DNA from: Armatimonadota bacterium
GTDB lineage: Bacteria > Armatimonadota > UBA5829
Direction: 5' to 3'
Length of the DNA stretch: 64,000 nt
Assembly: GCA_026392045.1 (NCBI GenBank)
Contig: JAPLCU010000020.1
Span: forward strand, 1 to 64,000
The notes below the pieces were generated by a model. It saw only the letters and a list, made by a program, of their open reading frames with translations. It was not told the origin of the DNA and did no database searches. A program made the translations under genes and the position numbers. Positions 10,211 to 19,759 of the stretch are shown here, piece by piece. Every line of letters starts with the position of its first letter. Position 1 is the stretch's first letter.

Positions 10211-11035
10211 TCAGATTCCCTCGAACTTGCCCTCGCGTGAGAGCGTAATATAATTCATGCAATAGTCATCACGGCCCAAAAGCGCCTCGGTGGAAGCAAT
10301 TAGAGCCATGAGATATTTGTCGTTCGGGTCCACTATGCCTGCGTCGAGCCCTTTGCCCATGCAAAGCACGGTCATTGCCTGATTTAAGAGTTTTCTGGCA
10401 GGCAGGCCGTGGCTGACATTGGATAGGCCAGCGATTATGTGCGCCTCTGGGAACTCGGCTCTGATTTTCTCGATGATATCGAGCATAGAGACCGCAACAT
10501 CGCTGCCAGTTCCGATTGGGAAAGTTAGCGGATCAACGTAGATATCGCTGGCGGCAACTCCCGCCGCCGTGAGATCGTTGATCAGTTTTCGTGCGACACT
10601 CAGCCGCTTGCCTGGGTCGGATTGGATGCCGGTGTCGTCCATCGCAAGCGCGATTATTTTCGCCTTATATTGAAGCACCAGCGGCAAAATATTATTATAA
10701 CGCTCAGATTCTGCGGTGATTGAGTTAATGAGCGGCTGACCCTTGCTTGGGTCATAGGCTGCAAGCGCAAGGGAAAGGGCTGCCCCATTGGGAGTATCGA
10801 ACGATATCGGCGCGTCAACAGCCTCCATTACCACTTTCGTGAGCCACTCCATCGCCTCCGGCTCTCCCGATATGAGGGTGCCGCAGTTGATATCGATATA
10901 CGTTGCCCCAGCCTCAAATTGTTTCTTGGCAAGGTCTTTCACGAACTCAGCGTCGCGGTTCACAACGGCGTTTTCGATAACCGACTCGCCTTTAACTTTT
11001 CTACTGGTATTGATTCTCTCGCCTACAATTAGCAA
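10211..11035 (-). CDS. Methyltetrahydrofolate:corrinoid methyltransferase (AcsE-like, pterin-binding)
   Basis: MLIVGERINTSRK, GATYIDINCGT, DPLTFPIGTG, GLSNVSHGLPARKLLN. Confidence 0.87.
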   Translation of the reverse strand: MLIVGERINTSRKVKGESVIENAVVNRDAEFVKDLAKKQFEAGATYIDINCGTLISGEPEAMEWLTKVVMEAVDAPISFDTPNGAALSLALAAYDPSKGQPLINSITAESERYNNILPLVLQYKAKIIALAMDDTGIQSDPGKRLSVARKLINDLTAAGVAASDIYVDPLTFPIGTGSDVAVSMLDIIEKIRAEFPEAHIIAGLSNVSHGLPARKLLNQAMTVLCMGKGLDAGIVDPNDKYLMALIASTEALLGRDDYCMNYITLSREGKFEGI

Positions 11036-11323
11036 AGTATAACATCTCCAAGTGTGAAGTCATTCAGAAAAATCTCTGTGATTATATTCTACAGTAATTT
11101 TTGCATTATGTCTTGTAAATTTAGTGTGGGATTTGTGGAATTTGGCGCTTTTTTTGGGGAGATGATAGGTGTTGGGTGATGGGTTTTCGGGATTTCTGGA
11201 GCGAACGGTCACTTTATTTTATCAATGCTAGCCAGGTTGCGCTCCTCAAATCCCAAATAACACCGTGTAAATTACAGTGTATGAGTTCATAACCATTTGT
11301 CCTCAAATTTATAGACTTGAATC

Positions 11324-12871
11324 CTAAGTCTTATCCCACATCGACTGCATCTGCCAGACATCTATGTTCTTCAAAACAGCTTCGCCACCTTCAGCGTAAG
11401 GCGCTATAAGCTGCGCGGCCGGGTCGTACAGTATGCATTTGGTGATCGCCCGCCCACCGACGTAAACCTCGACGATGGACCGGTCCACAAAGATCCGTAA
11501 TGTTACATCCTCACCTGGCTTGACGTAGCTCTTGCTGCGCTTATCACCGACTCCGAACTCAAAAGTCTCACTGTCAAACCACACGGGCAGACTAACGGAA
11601 CCATCGGCAGAAGCGCGAACATTGATGCCAAAACGCTTCGCCTTACCCGGGGAAAACTTTGCTAATATCTCTACCGTATTGCCAGAGACATCCTTGAGCG
11701 GGGACACTGCGCCAGATTTGACTGTAATTTCCCCGAACGAAAGTTTTGCTCCGCGCAGTTTCTCTATCTTCGGTATAGGCTGAATGTCAAGGCGGCCATC
11801 CTTAATTGAAATCACCCGCGGGATAGAATGCGCACCCTGCCAGTAGGGAACATCCTTAGTGGGCGTTGCTGACGTCTGCACCCAACCGTGGACTATGCGT
11901 CGAACGAAGCCTCGACTGCCCTTGTTATCAGTCATATTGAGGTTGAAAGAATAGTAGTCACCGGCATCAAAGCTTTCGGGCTCGGGCTTATCGGGAGTGA
12001 ATGTGTGGAGTTTCTTATCGTAAGAACCTATCCAGTAAGGGTTCCCTCCCACCCCGCTCATCAGCACATACCTGCCGTCCAGCGGTATCAGATAGGGCAG
12101 TTCGAAGAAAGAACTGGGACCGGAAGCGAAAATAGGCTTGATAAATGTCCAGTTGTCCAGATCAGGCGACGACCACAACATTCCTGCGCCCTTGCCCTCA
12201 GCCGTTCCTCCTATGAGCTGATACCATAGAGGACCATCCTTCCACAACTGACCATCCCAGTGTACCGGTGAATCGGGGGTAGGACGGTCTTTCATGACCA
12301 TCTTCTTCTCCCAGGTCAACCCTCCATCCTTGCTCCAGGCACGCATGCCATAGCACTCTTCGTGTCCACGCACATTGCCGGTGTAGAATGCGTTGAGGAT
12401 GCCGGTATCATCAACGATGGTGTTGCCTGAGTAAACGCCGTTGCGGTCATACTTCGTATCGGGCCAGAGAACGACCGGCCAGTCCACCCAATGCATCAGG
12501 TCGGCGCTCACTGCATGCCCCCAACAGATGGGGCTCCTGTTACCGTCTACAATTGGGGCAAACTGGTAAAAAAGGTGATATTTGCCCTTGTAATAGATCG
12601 GGCCGTTGGGGTCGTTTATCCAGCTTTCAGGACCAGTGAAGTGATATATTGGTCTGTGGGGATCGCTGGTGATCATCCCCTTTCTGAGCCCCAGGGCTGC
12701 CTTTGAGTATACCTTTATGTCCTTGCTTTTCAACACTGCACGATAATCGCTGACCAGCTTCGAAATATCCATTTTGCCAACCTCCTCCGCGCGGCACTCT
12801 GCGGCGATAAGCGCCAACGCAAACAAACACAACACAGGCGCCGCAAGATGTATAGATTTCATTTCGTTCAC
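11324..12871 (-). CDS. Glycoside hydrolase family 32 (levanase/fructosidase-like), secreted
   Basis: WINDPNGPIYYKGKYHLFYQF, WGHAVSADLMHW; signal peptide. Confidence 0.9.
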   Translation of the reverse strand: MNEMKSIHLAAPVLCLFALALIAAECRAEEVGKMDISKLVSDYRAVLKSKDIKVYSKAALGLRKGMITSDPHRPIYHFTGPESWINDPNGPIYYKGKYHLFYQFAPIVDGNRSPICWGHAVSADLMHWVDWPVVLWPDTKYDRNGVYSGNTIVDDTGILNAFYTGNVRGHEECYGMRAWSKDGGLTWEKKMVMKDRPTPDSPVHWDGQLWKDGPLWYQLIGGTAEGKGAGMLWSSPDLDNWTFIKPIFASGPSSFFELPYLIPLDGRYVLMSGVGGNPYWIGSYDKKLHTFTPDKPEPESFDAGDYYSFNLNMTDNKGSRGFVRRIVHGWVQTSATPTKDVPYWQGAHSIPRVISIKDGRLDIQPIPKIEKLRGAKLSFGEITVKSGAVSPLKDVSGNTVEILAKFSPGKAKRFGINVRASADGSVSLPVWFDSETFEFGVGDKRSKSYVKPGEDVTLRIFVDRSIVEVYVGGRAITKCILYDPAAQLIAPYAEGGEAVLKNIDVWQMQSMWDKT

Positions 12872-13941
12872 TACCTCGTTTGGGTGTTCTCTTTCAGCAC
12901 TTCCAACACCAGCTCAATCTGCCGATTTAGATCAAAATTCTCTTCGGCTCGCTTTCGCCCGAGTTTGCCCATGCGCTGCATTTGGGTTGGGTTGGATAAA
13001 AGCTCGGATAGAGCCTGAGAGATCGCTTGGGGATCATTGGGAGGAGTGAGGATGCCGGTTTCGTTGTCTTGAACTATATCAGGCAGACCGCCGATATTGG
13101 TCGCGACCACCGGACGCTCAAGCGCCATCGCATTTACGGCTACCAGGCCGAAGCCCTCTTTTTGTGAGGGAATTAGGACGACGTCGCACGCGGACATCAT
13201 CGGCCTTATATTTGGGGCGAAGTTTTCAAAGCACACTCTTTCGCTGATTTCGAGAGTTTCGGCGAGCGCTAACAGGGCTTCGCGGTCTTTGCCGTCACCT
13301 ACTATAAGCATTCGCGCGTTTGGTAGATTTTTCGCGAGTATTGCCATTGCTTCCAGGGCGATTCTCTGCCCCTTTTCGCTCGAAAGTCGGCCGAAAACCC
13401 CAATCAACGGCGAGCTAGCGAGACCTAGTTCACGTCGGGCATCCTCTATAGGCATCGGCTCGAACTTTGCCAAGTCGACGCCATTATGCACCACCGTCAC
13501 CCGATTTTCAGGCAGCCCCTGCGCGCAGAGATGCTTTTTCACGGCCTCAGAAACGGCAATGACCTTGGTTGAATACTTGAAGCAGGTTGCGGAGTTCATC
13601 CCGTGCACATGCGCAACCGACGGCTTCCCCGCCAGCCTCGCCGCAAATGCCCCGAGCAGGCTCGCGGTGGAGAGATGGGTGTGAACGACATCTATGCGGC
13701 GGTCTTTTATAAGGCGGGCGAGTTTGAAGACGGTAATCGGGTCCAGCTTGCCGTGGGTTTTCCAATTGGCGCTGGATATTCCTCGATTCGCCGCGTAATC
13801 CACGAAGGAACGTCCCTCCGGACAAAACAGCTCGATCTCGGCGCCCAGTTTGGCAAGCCCATCGCAAAGATCGGCGACGTAAACCTCCGCGCCGCCAATT
13901 TTTGAGGGAATTATTGCCTCCAGGATGCGAATGCTGCTCAA
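12871..13941 (-). CDS. Glycosyltransferase family 4
   Basis: VFGRLSSEKGQ, PSQKEGFGLVAVNAMALERPVVATNIGGLPDIV; TTG start at 13941 overlaps the upstream TGA. Confidence 0.87.
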   Translation of the reverse strand: MSSIRILEAIIPSKIGGAEVYVADLCDGLAKLGAEIELFCPEGRSFVDYAANRGISSANWKTHGKLDPITVFKLARLIKDRRIDVVHTHLSTASLLGAFAARLAGKPSVAHVHGMNSATCFKYSTKVIAVSEAVKKHLCAQGLPENRVTVVHNGVDLAKFEPMPIEDARRELGLASSPLIGVFGRLSSEKGQRIALEAMAILAKNLPNARMLIVGDGKDREALLALAETLEISERVCFENFAPNIRPMMSACDVVLIPSQKEGFGLVAVNAMALERPVVATNIGGLPDIVQDNETGILTPPNDPQAISQALSELLSNPTQMQRMGKLGRKRAEENFDLNRQIELVLEVLKENTQTR

Positions 13942-14675
13942 TGCGTTATGCCCGATGCTTTCCGCGCGCGGTTGATCTTGCGCATCAATAGCGGTCCGAA
14001 AGCGTTCCATCGGACATTCACTCTGGGGATTTCGAAGATATCGCTCAGGCCTGCAACTCCCAACTTAGCGCTGACAGCATTCTGATAACCGGCGGCCTTG
14101 ACTGCTGCTACAATTCGCTCATCGAAATTGCCATACGGGTAGGAAAACGAAACCACTTCCTTGCCGATTATGTCTTCTATGGCGTTCTTCGAGTCGGTGA
14201 CCTCCTGCTGGAGCTGTTCATCGGAGATATCGGTCAAATGCGCGTGGGTAATGGTGTGCGAACCTATCTCAAAGCCAGCGTCTGAAAGCTCCCTGATCTG
14301 CGCCGCATTCATGATTGATTCGCACTGGTCACCCGCGCGGCTGTCCCATTCGTTTATTCCGCCAATCGCGCCGCTCACCACGTATATGGTGGCGCTCATA
14401 TTTCTATCGATCAACGCGGGGCAGGCGTGCTCGTAAGCGCTCAGGTAAGCGTCGTCAAATGTAATTGCGAACCTGTTCTTTTCCGGCGACGCCTTGCCTC
14501 GATCCAAAATATCCGCAAGCGACACCCCAGACCAATTATTTGCAGCCAAATAATTCAACTCAGACTTGAGCAGCCAAGGCGCCACATACTGCCCCGCCAC
14601 CAGCGATGAAAGCTTCGGCCTCCCAATTCGATGATATAAAAGCACGACATCCGTGCCGGTGAGTGTTTTCTTCAA
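13938..14675 (-). CDS. Polysaccharide deacetylase family protein
   Basis: FAITFDDAYLSAYEHACPAL, GFEIGSHTITHAHL, SFSYPYGNF. Confidence 0.9.
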   Translation of the reverse strand: MKKTLTGTDVVLLYHRIGRPKLSSLVAGQYVAPWLLKSELNYLAANNWSGVSLADILDRGKASPEKNRFAITFDDAYLSAYEHACPALIDRNMSATIYVVSGAIGGINEWDSRAGDQCESIMNAAQIRELSDAGFEIGSHTITHAHLTDISDEQLQQEVTDSKNAIEDIIGKEVVSFSYPYGNFDERIVAAVKAAGYQNAVSAKLGVAGLSDIFEIPRVNVRWNAFGPLLMRKINRARKASGITH

Positions 14676-14701
14676 TTCAAATCCTTTCAGTTCGACAATT
14701 T

Positions 14702-14892
14702 TTTATCACGGAAGCACGGAAAATGGGAAACACTGATTAAACTCAAGCCCATGCTTCTCGGTCGATATGCTGCGTGGAACGACTGATAGAACAAACATAT
14801 AGGTCTAGGCAATCAAGAGTTCCCGTAGCCACAGCTTACATTCACTGTGTTGAACCGTGCTTCCTGAATTCCGTGTTTCCGTGATTATTTTT
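14702..14892. repeat. Inverted repeat of CACGGAAG iterons (family E)
   Basis: TTTATCACGGAAGCACGGAAA at 14702 and GTGCTTCCTGAATTCCGTGTTTCCGTGATTA at 14857 in inverted orientation. Confidence 0.75.
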
Positions 14893-15933
14893 CTATTGCA
14901 AGCGAGTCGGCATTTCGCGCACGGTTACCACGAAATTGCGCGCTTTACCATCGCGAAAGGCTTGAATATCGACGCCTGCCCCAATTTTTGAAGCGCGAAT
15001 AGCCTTGCGCAGATCGCCGCTAGCAATCACTTTTTTATTTTCTACCGCTACGATTATATCGCCTTTACGAATTCCTGCAAGCGCCGCAGGCCCGCCTTTT
15101 TCCACACTGGCTACAATTACTCCTTCGGTCACAGGTAAGCCAAACTCCTTTGCGATTTCCGGGCTAATCTCTCCATAAGATACTCCGATCCATGGCAAAA
15201 TGATTCGCCCCGCCGTCTGCACCTGCCGAACGATGTCTCTGGCAGTGTTTATTGGGATGGCAAAACCCAGCGCACCCGTGCGCCCGCCCACTATCGCAGT
15301 GTTTATCCCTATCACATTGCCCTTGCTATCCAAAAGAGGCCCGCCGCTGTTTCCAGGGAAGATTCTGGCATCCGTCTGGATAAGGTTTGTCAGGGATTCA
15401 TCAGCGTCCGGAATTGTTCGTTTGAGCGCGCTTACAACCCCCACGCTCACAGTTCTCTCGAAACCATACGGGTTTCCTATGGCAATGGCGATCTGGCCCA
15501 CCTGCAAGTTATCTGAATCACTAAAAGCGGCAACAGGCAGGTTATTGGCATTGACCTTGAGCACGGCGAGATCGATGGTCGGATCTCCTCCGAGGCTCTT
15601 GGCCTGAAGCTCGCGTCCGTCTGCAAGCGTCACCTGCATCTTCGAAGCCCCGCTAATTACATGATTGTTGGTGAGGATAACCCCATCCTTCGAAACTATC
15701 ACTCCCGAGCCTTCGCCCTCACGCTCACCCGATTTATTATATATCATGACGGCAACAACCGCCGGGGATATTCGCCGCACAATATCAATAATCTGTTGTT
15801 CTTGAGGCAAAAGCAGCGCTGCAGGTCCGCGTCCTTCGCCAGCCTGAGACCACGCAGGAACCGCTGCCATGGTCATATTGAAAACTAGAGACAAAACAAC
15901 AAGAAGCAAGTATACACTCTTCTTGGTAAACAT
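14893..15933 (-). CDS. HtrA/DegP-like trypsin-family serine protease with PDZ domain
   Basis: LTNNHVISGA, IDLAVLKV, FPGNSGGPLL, C-terminal PDZ. Confidence 0.92.
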   Translation of the reverse strand: MFTKKSVYLLLVVLSLVFNMTMAAVPAWSQAGEGRGPAALLLPQEQQIIDIVRRISPAVVAVMIYNKSGEREGEGSGVIVSKDGVILTNNHVISGASKMQVTLADGRELQAKSLGGDPTIDLAVLKVNANNLPVAAFSDSDNLQVGQIAIAIGNPYGFERTVSVGVVSALKRTIPDADESLTNLIQTDARIFPGNSGGPLLDSKGNVIGINTAIVGGRTGALGFAIPINTARDIVRQVQTAGRIILPWIGVSYGEISPEIAKEFGLPVTEGVIVASVEKGGPAALAGIRKGDIIVAVENKKVIASGDLRKAIRASKIGAGVDIQAFRDGKARNFVVTVREMPTRLQ

Positions 15934-16019
15934 GGCTATCCCTCCAGAATGCTATCTTTGCGTTTCCTAAAGAAGGTATAGTCACTTTTTATGCAGACGC
16001 AAACATTACGCAAAATACC

Positions 16020-18737
16020 CTATTTCTGATAAGGCCCTGCGATAACAAGCGTTGCCGCGTCCGGGTGGAGGTATTTCTTAGCCGCCGCATTGACCTGGCC
16101 CAGGGTTATTGCGCCGTAAATCTTGGGATAGTTGGATATGTAGTCCATGCCGAGGCCGTAAAACTCGGCGTTCAGGAGGGTGCGGGCGACTCCTTCGTTG
16201 GTTTCGAGCGCTATCGGGAAAACGCCGATCAGGAACTCTCTTGCCTGCTCGTATTGTTTTTTTGTGGCGCCCCTGGCGGCGAAGTCTTTCACTATGCTCT
16301 TGAGTGAGGCCACGGCTTTGTCCACATTCTTTCCGCTGGTCCCGAGTGAAGCATACCAGGGCCCCGCGCCCAGGGTCGCGTCAAAGGTGGAGTAGATATC
16401 ATAAACCAGCCCCTGCTGCTCGCGGATTTGGTCTCCGAGAATGCTGCCGAGCGCGCCGCCGCCGCCTAAAATATGGTTCATCAATCTTACGGTATAGTAA
16501 TCTGGGCTTGATCGCTTTATTCCCAAAGCATAACCGTATAAAATATCCACCTGGCTCTTATCCATCATCGGAATCACGATTTGCTTGGGTTCCGTCTGCG
16601 GCATTACATCAGGAATCTCGACCTTGGGCGTCGGCCCATCGGCTTTCCAGTCGCCAAACCATCCTTTAACGCCTTCCACAGCATCCACTGCCTTCACATC
16701 CCCCGCAATCACAATAATCGCTGTGTCCGGGCGGTAGTATGCCTTGTGGAACACCGTAAGGTCATCGCGAGTGATTGATTCAAGGTGTTTGCGAGCTTCA
16801 TCAACCGTCAGTCGGTGATAAGGGTGGCTGGCGGGAAAAACACTGTTGTAGAACGCTCGGCTGGCCTGATCATCGGTGGATTCCTTACTCTGTTCCAGCG
16901 CCGATAGCATCTCGCCCCTGGCCCGCTCAAACTGATCCTGCGGGAAGGTGGGGTTTCTAAGCTCGTCAGAAAGCAAATCCAGCATCAGCGGGAAGTCTTT
17001 TGCGAGCGATTTCGCGCTGAAGCTCATGTTTTCGGCGCTTGCAGAAGTATCCACGCTCGCTCCAACAAACTCAGAAGCCCGCGCAAGTTCTAACGCTGAG
17101 CGCTTAGCAGCGCCTCGCCCCAGCATCTCAGCTGTCAGCGATGCCTCACCCTTCTTGCCATCATGATCGAAATATGACCCTGCCTTGATGTAACCCGAAA
17201 TCGCGACCGTGGGATTGGAATGATTCTCCTGCACAATAATAACCATGCCGTTGTCCAAAGCGACTCGCGTCGGTTTTGCGGCTTCGGCATCAGGATACCG
17301 AAGCAACTGGACAGCGGATTTTGGCTTGTAATTGTCTGCGAGTTTTTCCCAAGATTTATCGCTCGTCCGCTTAACCGCCCCTGGCATAGACTTGCCGCTG
17401 CCAGACGGCTCGCCATCTGTGGGAATAAACTTGCCAACTGTCAGGTTTTCCTGCGTAAAGTATTTATTCGCGACACGCTTCACATCTTCTGGGGTGACGG
17501 CTTTGATCTTCGGAATTAGTGTATTCAGATATTTATAGGATGTTATTGTGTTGTAATAACCAAGCTGCTCGCCCTGATCTGAAACGCTGTCATTTTGGAA
17601 GATAAGGCTCGCTTCGAGCTGATTTTTCGCCGATTGCATCTCTTGATCGGTGGGCAGAGTGGTTTTAATAATCTCAATTTGCTCCAAAAGCGCTTCTTTG
17701 AGCTTGTCTGCACTGACACCCTGCCTGGCATTTGCGGCAAACATATATAGCGATGGGTCTTTGCTGTCGCCGGTCGAAGAGTAGGCGGATGTGGCGAGCT
17801 GCTTTTCCACCAAAGCCTGATAAAGCTTGCCAGAGCGGCCTCCGCTCAGAATCTGATTTAGAACATTGAGCGCATAATCATCCGAGGAACCAATGGCCGG
17901 GACGTGATATCCCATAAGAATCCGCTCGGCGTTGCCCTGCTTGCGCACGATAACCGTCCGCTCTCCACTTTGCGGAGGCTCAACGGTATAAACAACCGGC
18001 GGCTTTGGCCCCGCAGGCTTGCTGCCAAAATACTTCTTCACCAAGACAATGGCAGCCTTTGGATCGAAATCGCCAACCAAAATAAGCGTGGCATTGTTTG
18101 GGTGATAGTATGTCTTGTAATACTCATGAAGCTTAGCCGCGCTTACGTTTTCAACATCAGATTGCCAACCGATTGTCGGCCAATGATAGGGGTGCGCCTC
18201 AAAAGCAGCCGCCATTAGAGCGTAGTAAAGAAGCCTGCCGGGGTTGTTTTCGTTGCCCTGAAGCTCAGAAAGAACGACCGTGCGCTCGTTTTGAAATTCT
18301 TTATCCGTAAGCAGTGCATTTCCGACACGCTCGGCCAGGGTTTTGAGCGAAAACTCCAAATTGCCGCTGCCCAGAAGCTGCCAATAGTATGTGAAATCCG
18401 TCGATGTAGCCGCATTTTCGATACCGCCGCGCTTGCGGATCATGTCGCTGATTTCGCCCTTTTTGAAGTTCTTGCTGGAGTTGAAAAGCATATGCTCAAG
18501 CATATGTGAGAGGCCGGTAATGCCTGTATGCTCGTTTCTGGACCCAGCCTTAAACCAGACCTGCGCCGTAAACACAGGCGCGGCATGCACTTCTTTCATA
18601 ATTACCGTGAGCCCGTTATCGAGCTTAGTCTCAAGGACGCCTTGCGCCTGCGCCAAAACACAGGATATCGCCAGTATTTGGATGAAAACAAGCGCAAGAA
18701 ATAATCGTCCAGCGCTTCGCAATGGTCTTACAAACAT
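16020..18737 (-). CDS. Two-domain M16 (insulinase/pitrilysin) peptidase
   Basis: HMLEHMLF (HxxEH); second M16 half follows; contains an in-frame family A element encoding [10 protein letters not shown]. Confidence 0.9.
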   Translation of the reverse strand: MFVRPLRSAGRLFLALVFIQILAISCVLAQAQGVLETKLDNGLTVIMKEVHAAPVFTAQVWFKAGSRNEHTGITGLSHMLEHMLFNSSKNFKKGEISDMIRKRGGIENAATSTDFTYYWQLLGSGNLEFSLKTLAERVGNALLTDKEFQNERTVVLSELQGNENNPGRLLYYALMAAAFEAHPYHWPTIGWQSDVENVSAAKLHEYYKTYYHPNNATLILVGDFDPKAAIVLVKKYFGSKPAGPKPPVVYTVEPPQSGERTVIVRKQGNAERILMGYHVPAIGSSDDYALNVLNQILSGGRSGKLYQALVEKQLATSAYSSTGDSKDPSLYMFAANARQGVSADKLKEALLEQIEIIKTTLPTDQEMQSAKNQLEASLIFQNDSVSDQGEQLGYYNTITSYKYLNTLIPKIKAVTPEDVKRVANKYFTQENLTVGKFIPTDGEPSGSGKSMPGAVKRTSDKSWEKLADNYKPKSAVQLLRYPDAEAAKPTRVALDNGMVIIVQENHSNPTVAISGYIKAGSYFDHDGKKGEASLTAEMLGRGAAKRSALELARASEFVGASVDTSASAENMSFSAKSLAKDFPLMLDLLSDELRNPTFPQDQFERARGEMLSALEQSKESTDDQASRAFYNSVFPASHPYHRLTVDEARKHLESITRDDLTVFHKAYYRPDTAIIVIAGDVKAVDAVEGVKGWFGDWKADGPTPKVEIPDVMPQTEPKQIVIPMMDKSQVDILYGYALGIKRSSPDYYTVRLMNHILGGGGALGSILGDQIREQQGLVYDIYSTFDATLGAGPWYASLGTSGKNVDKAVASLKSIVKDFAARGATKKQYEQAREFLIGVFPIALETNEGVARTLLNAEFYGLGMDYISNYPKIYGAITLGQVNAAAKKYLHPDAATLVIAGPYQK
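17277..17308. repeat. Family A palindrome inside the M16 peptidase CDS
   Basis: 32 nt identical to the copies at 8588 and 8625. Confidence 0.92.
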
Positions 18738-18837
18738 TTTCGCCTCCGAATTATGTGAATTGAATCAATCAATGCCCATTATACACGGTATCCATCAGCA
18801 TATATCTAAACGGCCATTTGTTGGTATCTATATGCAA

Positions 18838-18871
18838 AAGACCCGATCAGCCACAAGCCAAACGGGTTCTT
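18838..18871 (-). terminator. Possible intrinsic terminator of the 18898-19665 gene
   Basis: AAGAACCCG...CGGGTCTTTT on the minus strand. Confidence 0.5.
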
Positions 18872-18897
18872 GAAAACAATAATTGCGTTAATCGGCG

Positions 18898-19665
18898 CTA
18901 GAGAATCCACCAGCGCATAATTTTGACTTTCATATTGAAGTATGGACGCTTGGAACCTGCTGTTGCTTTGTTGAGAACCACCTTGCCATCGTCGGGGTTC
19001 GCCTCAATCCATTGGGCATCGCCCATATAGATAAGCACATACGAGCCGCCCGCTACGGCAAGATCTCCTCGGTTCAGCCAAGAGTGATCGTACCCGGCCA
19101 GCTTGTCGACGGTGTCGACATACTTAGTGTAGCCGTATTTGCATGCTGCCATGTCGCTTGCGGACATATCCCTCCACCAGAACTGCCATAATCGCGGCCC
19201 CAGAAGGTAAGGGTTAAACTCCTTAATGCCTTCTTTTAGCATGCTTTGCCAAAGAGTTGCCCTTGCAAGCCCTGAGCAGTCGATGCCTATATGGGTCTCA
19301 CCATTCTCGGCATAACGAGCGCCTTTGAATGAATTGAGCTGCTTAAGATAATACTCCCGCAAAGCTGCTTCATTTGGCGGTTTATTGGCTAGTATGCTCC
19401 AGAGTATACCCAAACCCAGGATAAAAATTGTCGGATAGAGCAACTTCGGATAACTCTCAAACAATTTGATCAAATGGATCAGCCCGGTAACAATGCCCAC
19501 GACTAAAGTCGCTACAATTAGGGATCGGACATAAATATCCATCTGGGCTGTCCTGAGCGCCAGCGCAGTCGCAGCCAATAGCAGCCCAAATATCCACAGA
19601 AACACTCTTCTATAAGCAAATCTTGGTTCCTGTTCTTTTTCAATATGTAGTTTAGTGTTTTCCAT
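18898..19665 (-). CDS. Membrane-anchored NlpC/P60-like protein
   Basis: Two N-terminal TM segments; GIDCSGLARATLW and RGDLAVAGGSYVLIYMGDAQWIEA. Confidence 0.65.
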   Translation of the reverse strand: MENTKLHIEKEQEPRFAYRRVFLWIFGLLLAATALALRTAQMDIYVRSLIVATLVVGIVTGLIHLIKLFESYPKLLYPTIFILGLGILWSILANKPPNEAALREYYLKQLNSFKGARYAENGETHIGIDCSGLARATLWQSMLKEGIKEFNPYLLGPRLWQFWWRDMSASDMAACKYGYTKYVDTVDKLAGYDHSWLNRGDLAVAGGSYVLIYMGDAQWIEANPDDGKVVLNKATAGSKRPYFNMKVKIMRWWIL

Positions 19666-19759
19666 TAATCATAAACGAGTATCCGCTCGCCATTATTCCC
19701 CCGCCGCAATTATAGTGAGTTTGCCGACTTAGTTATGGTCGGCGATCTGGCGTTTATTC

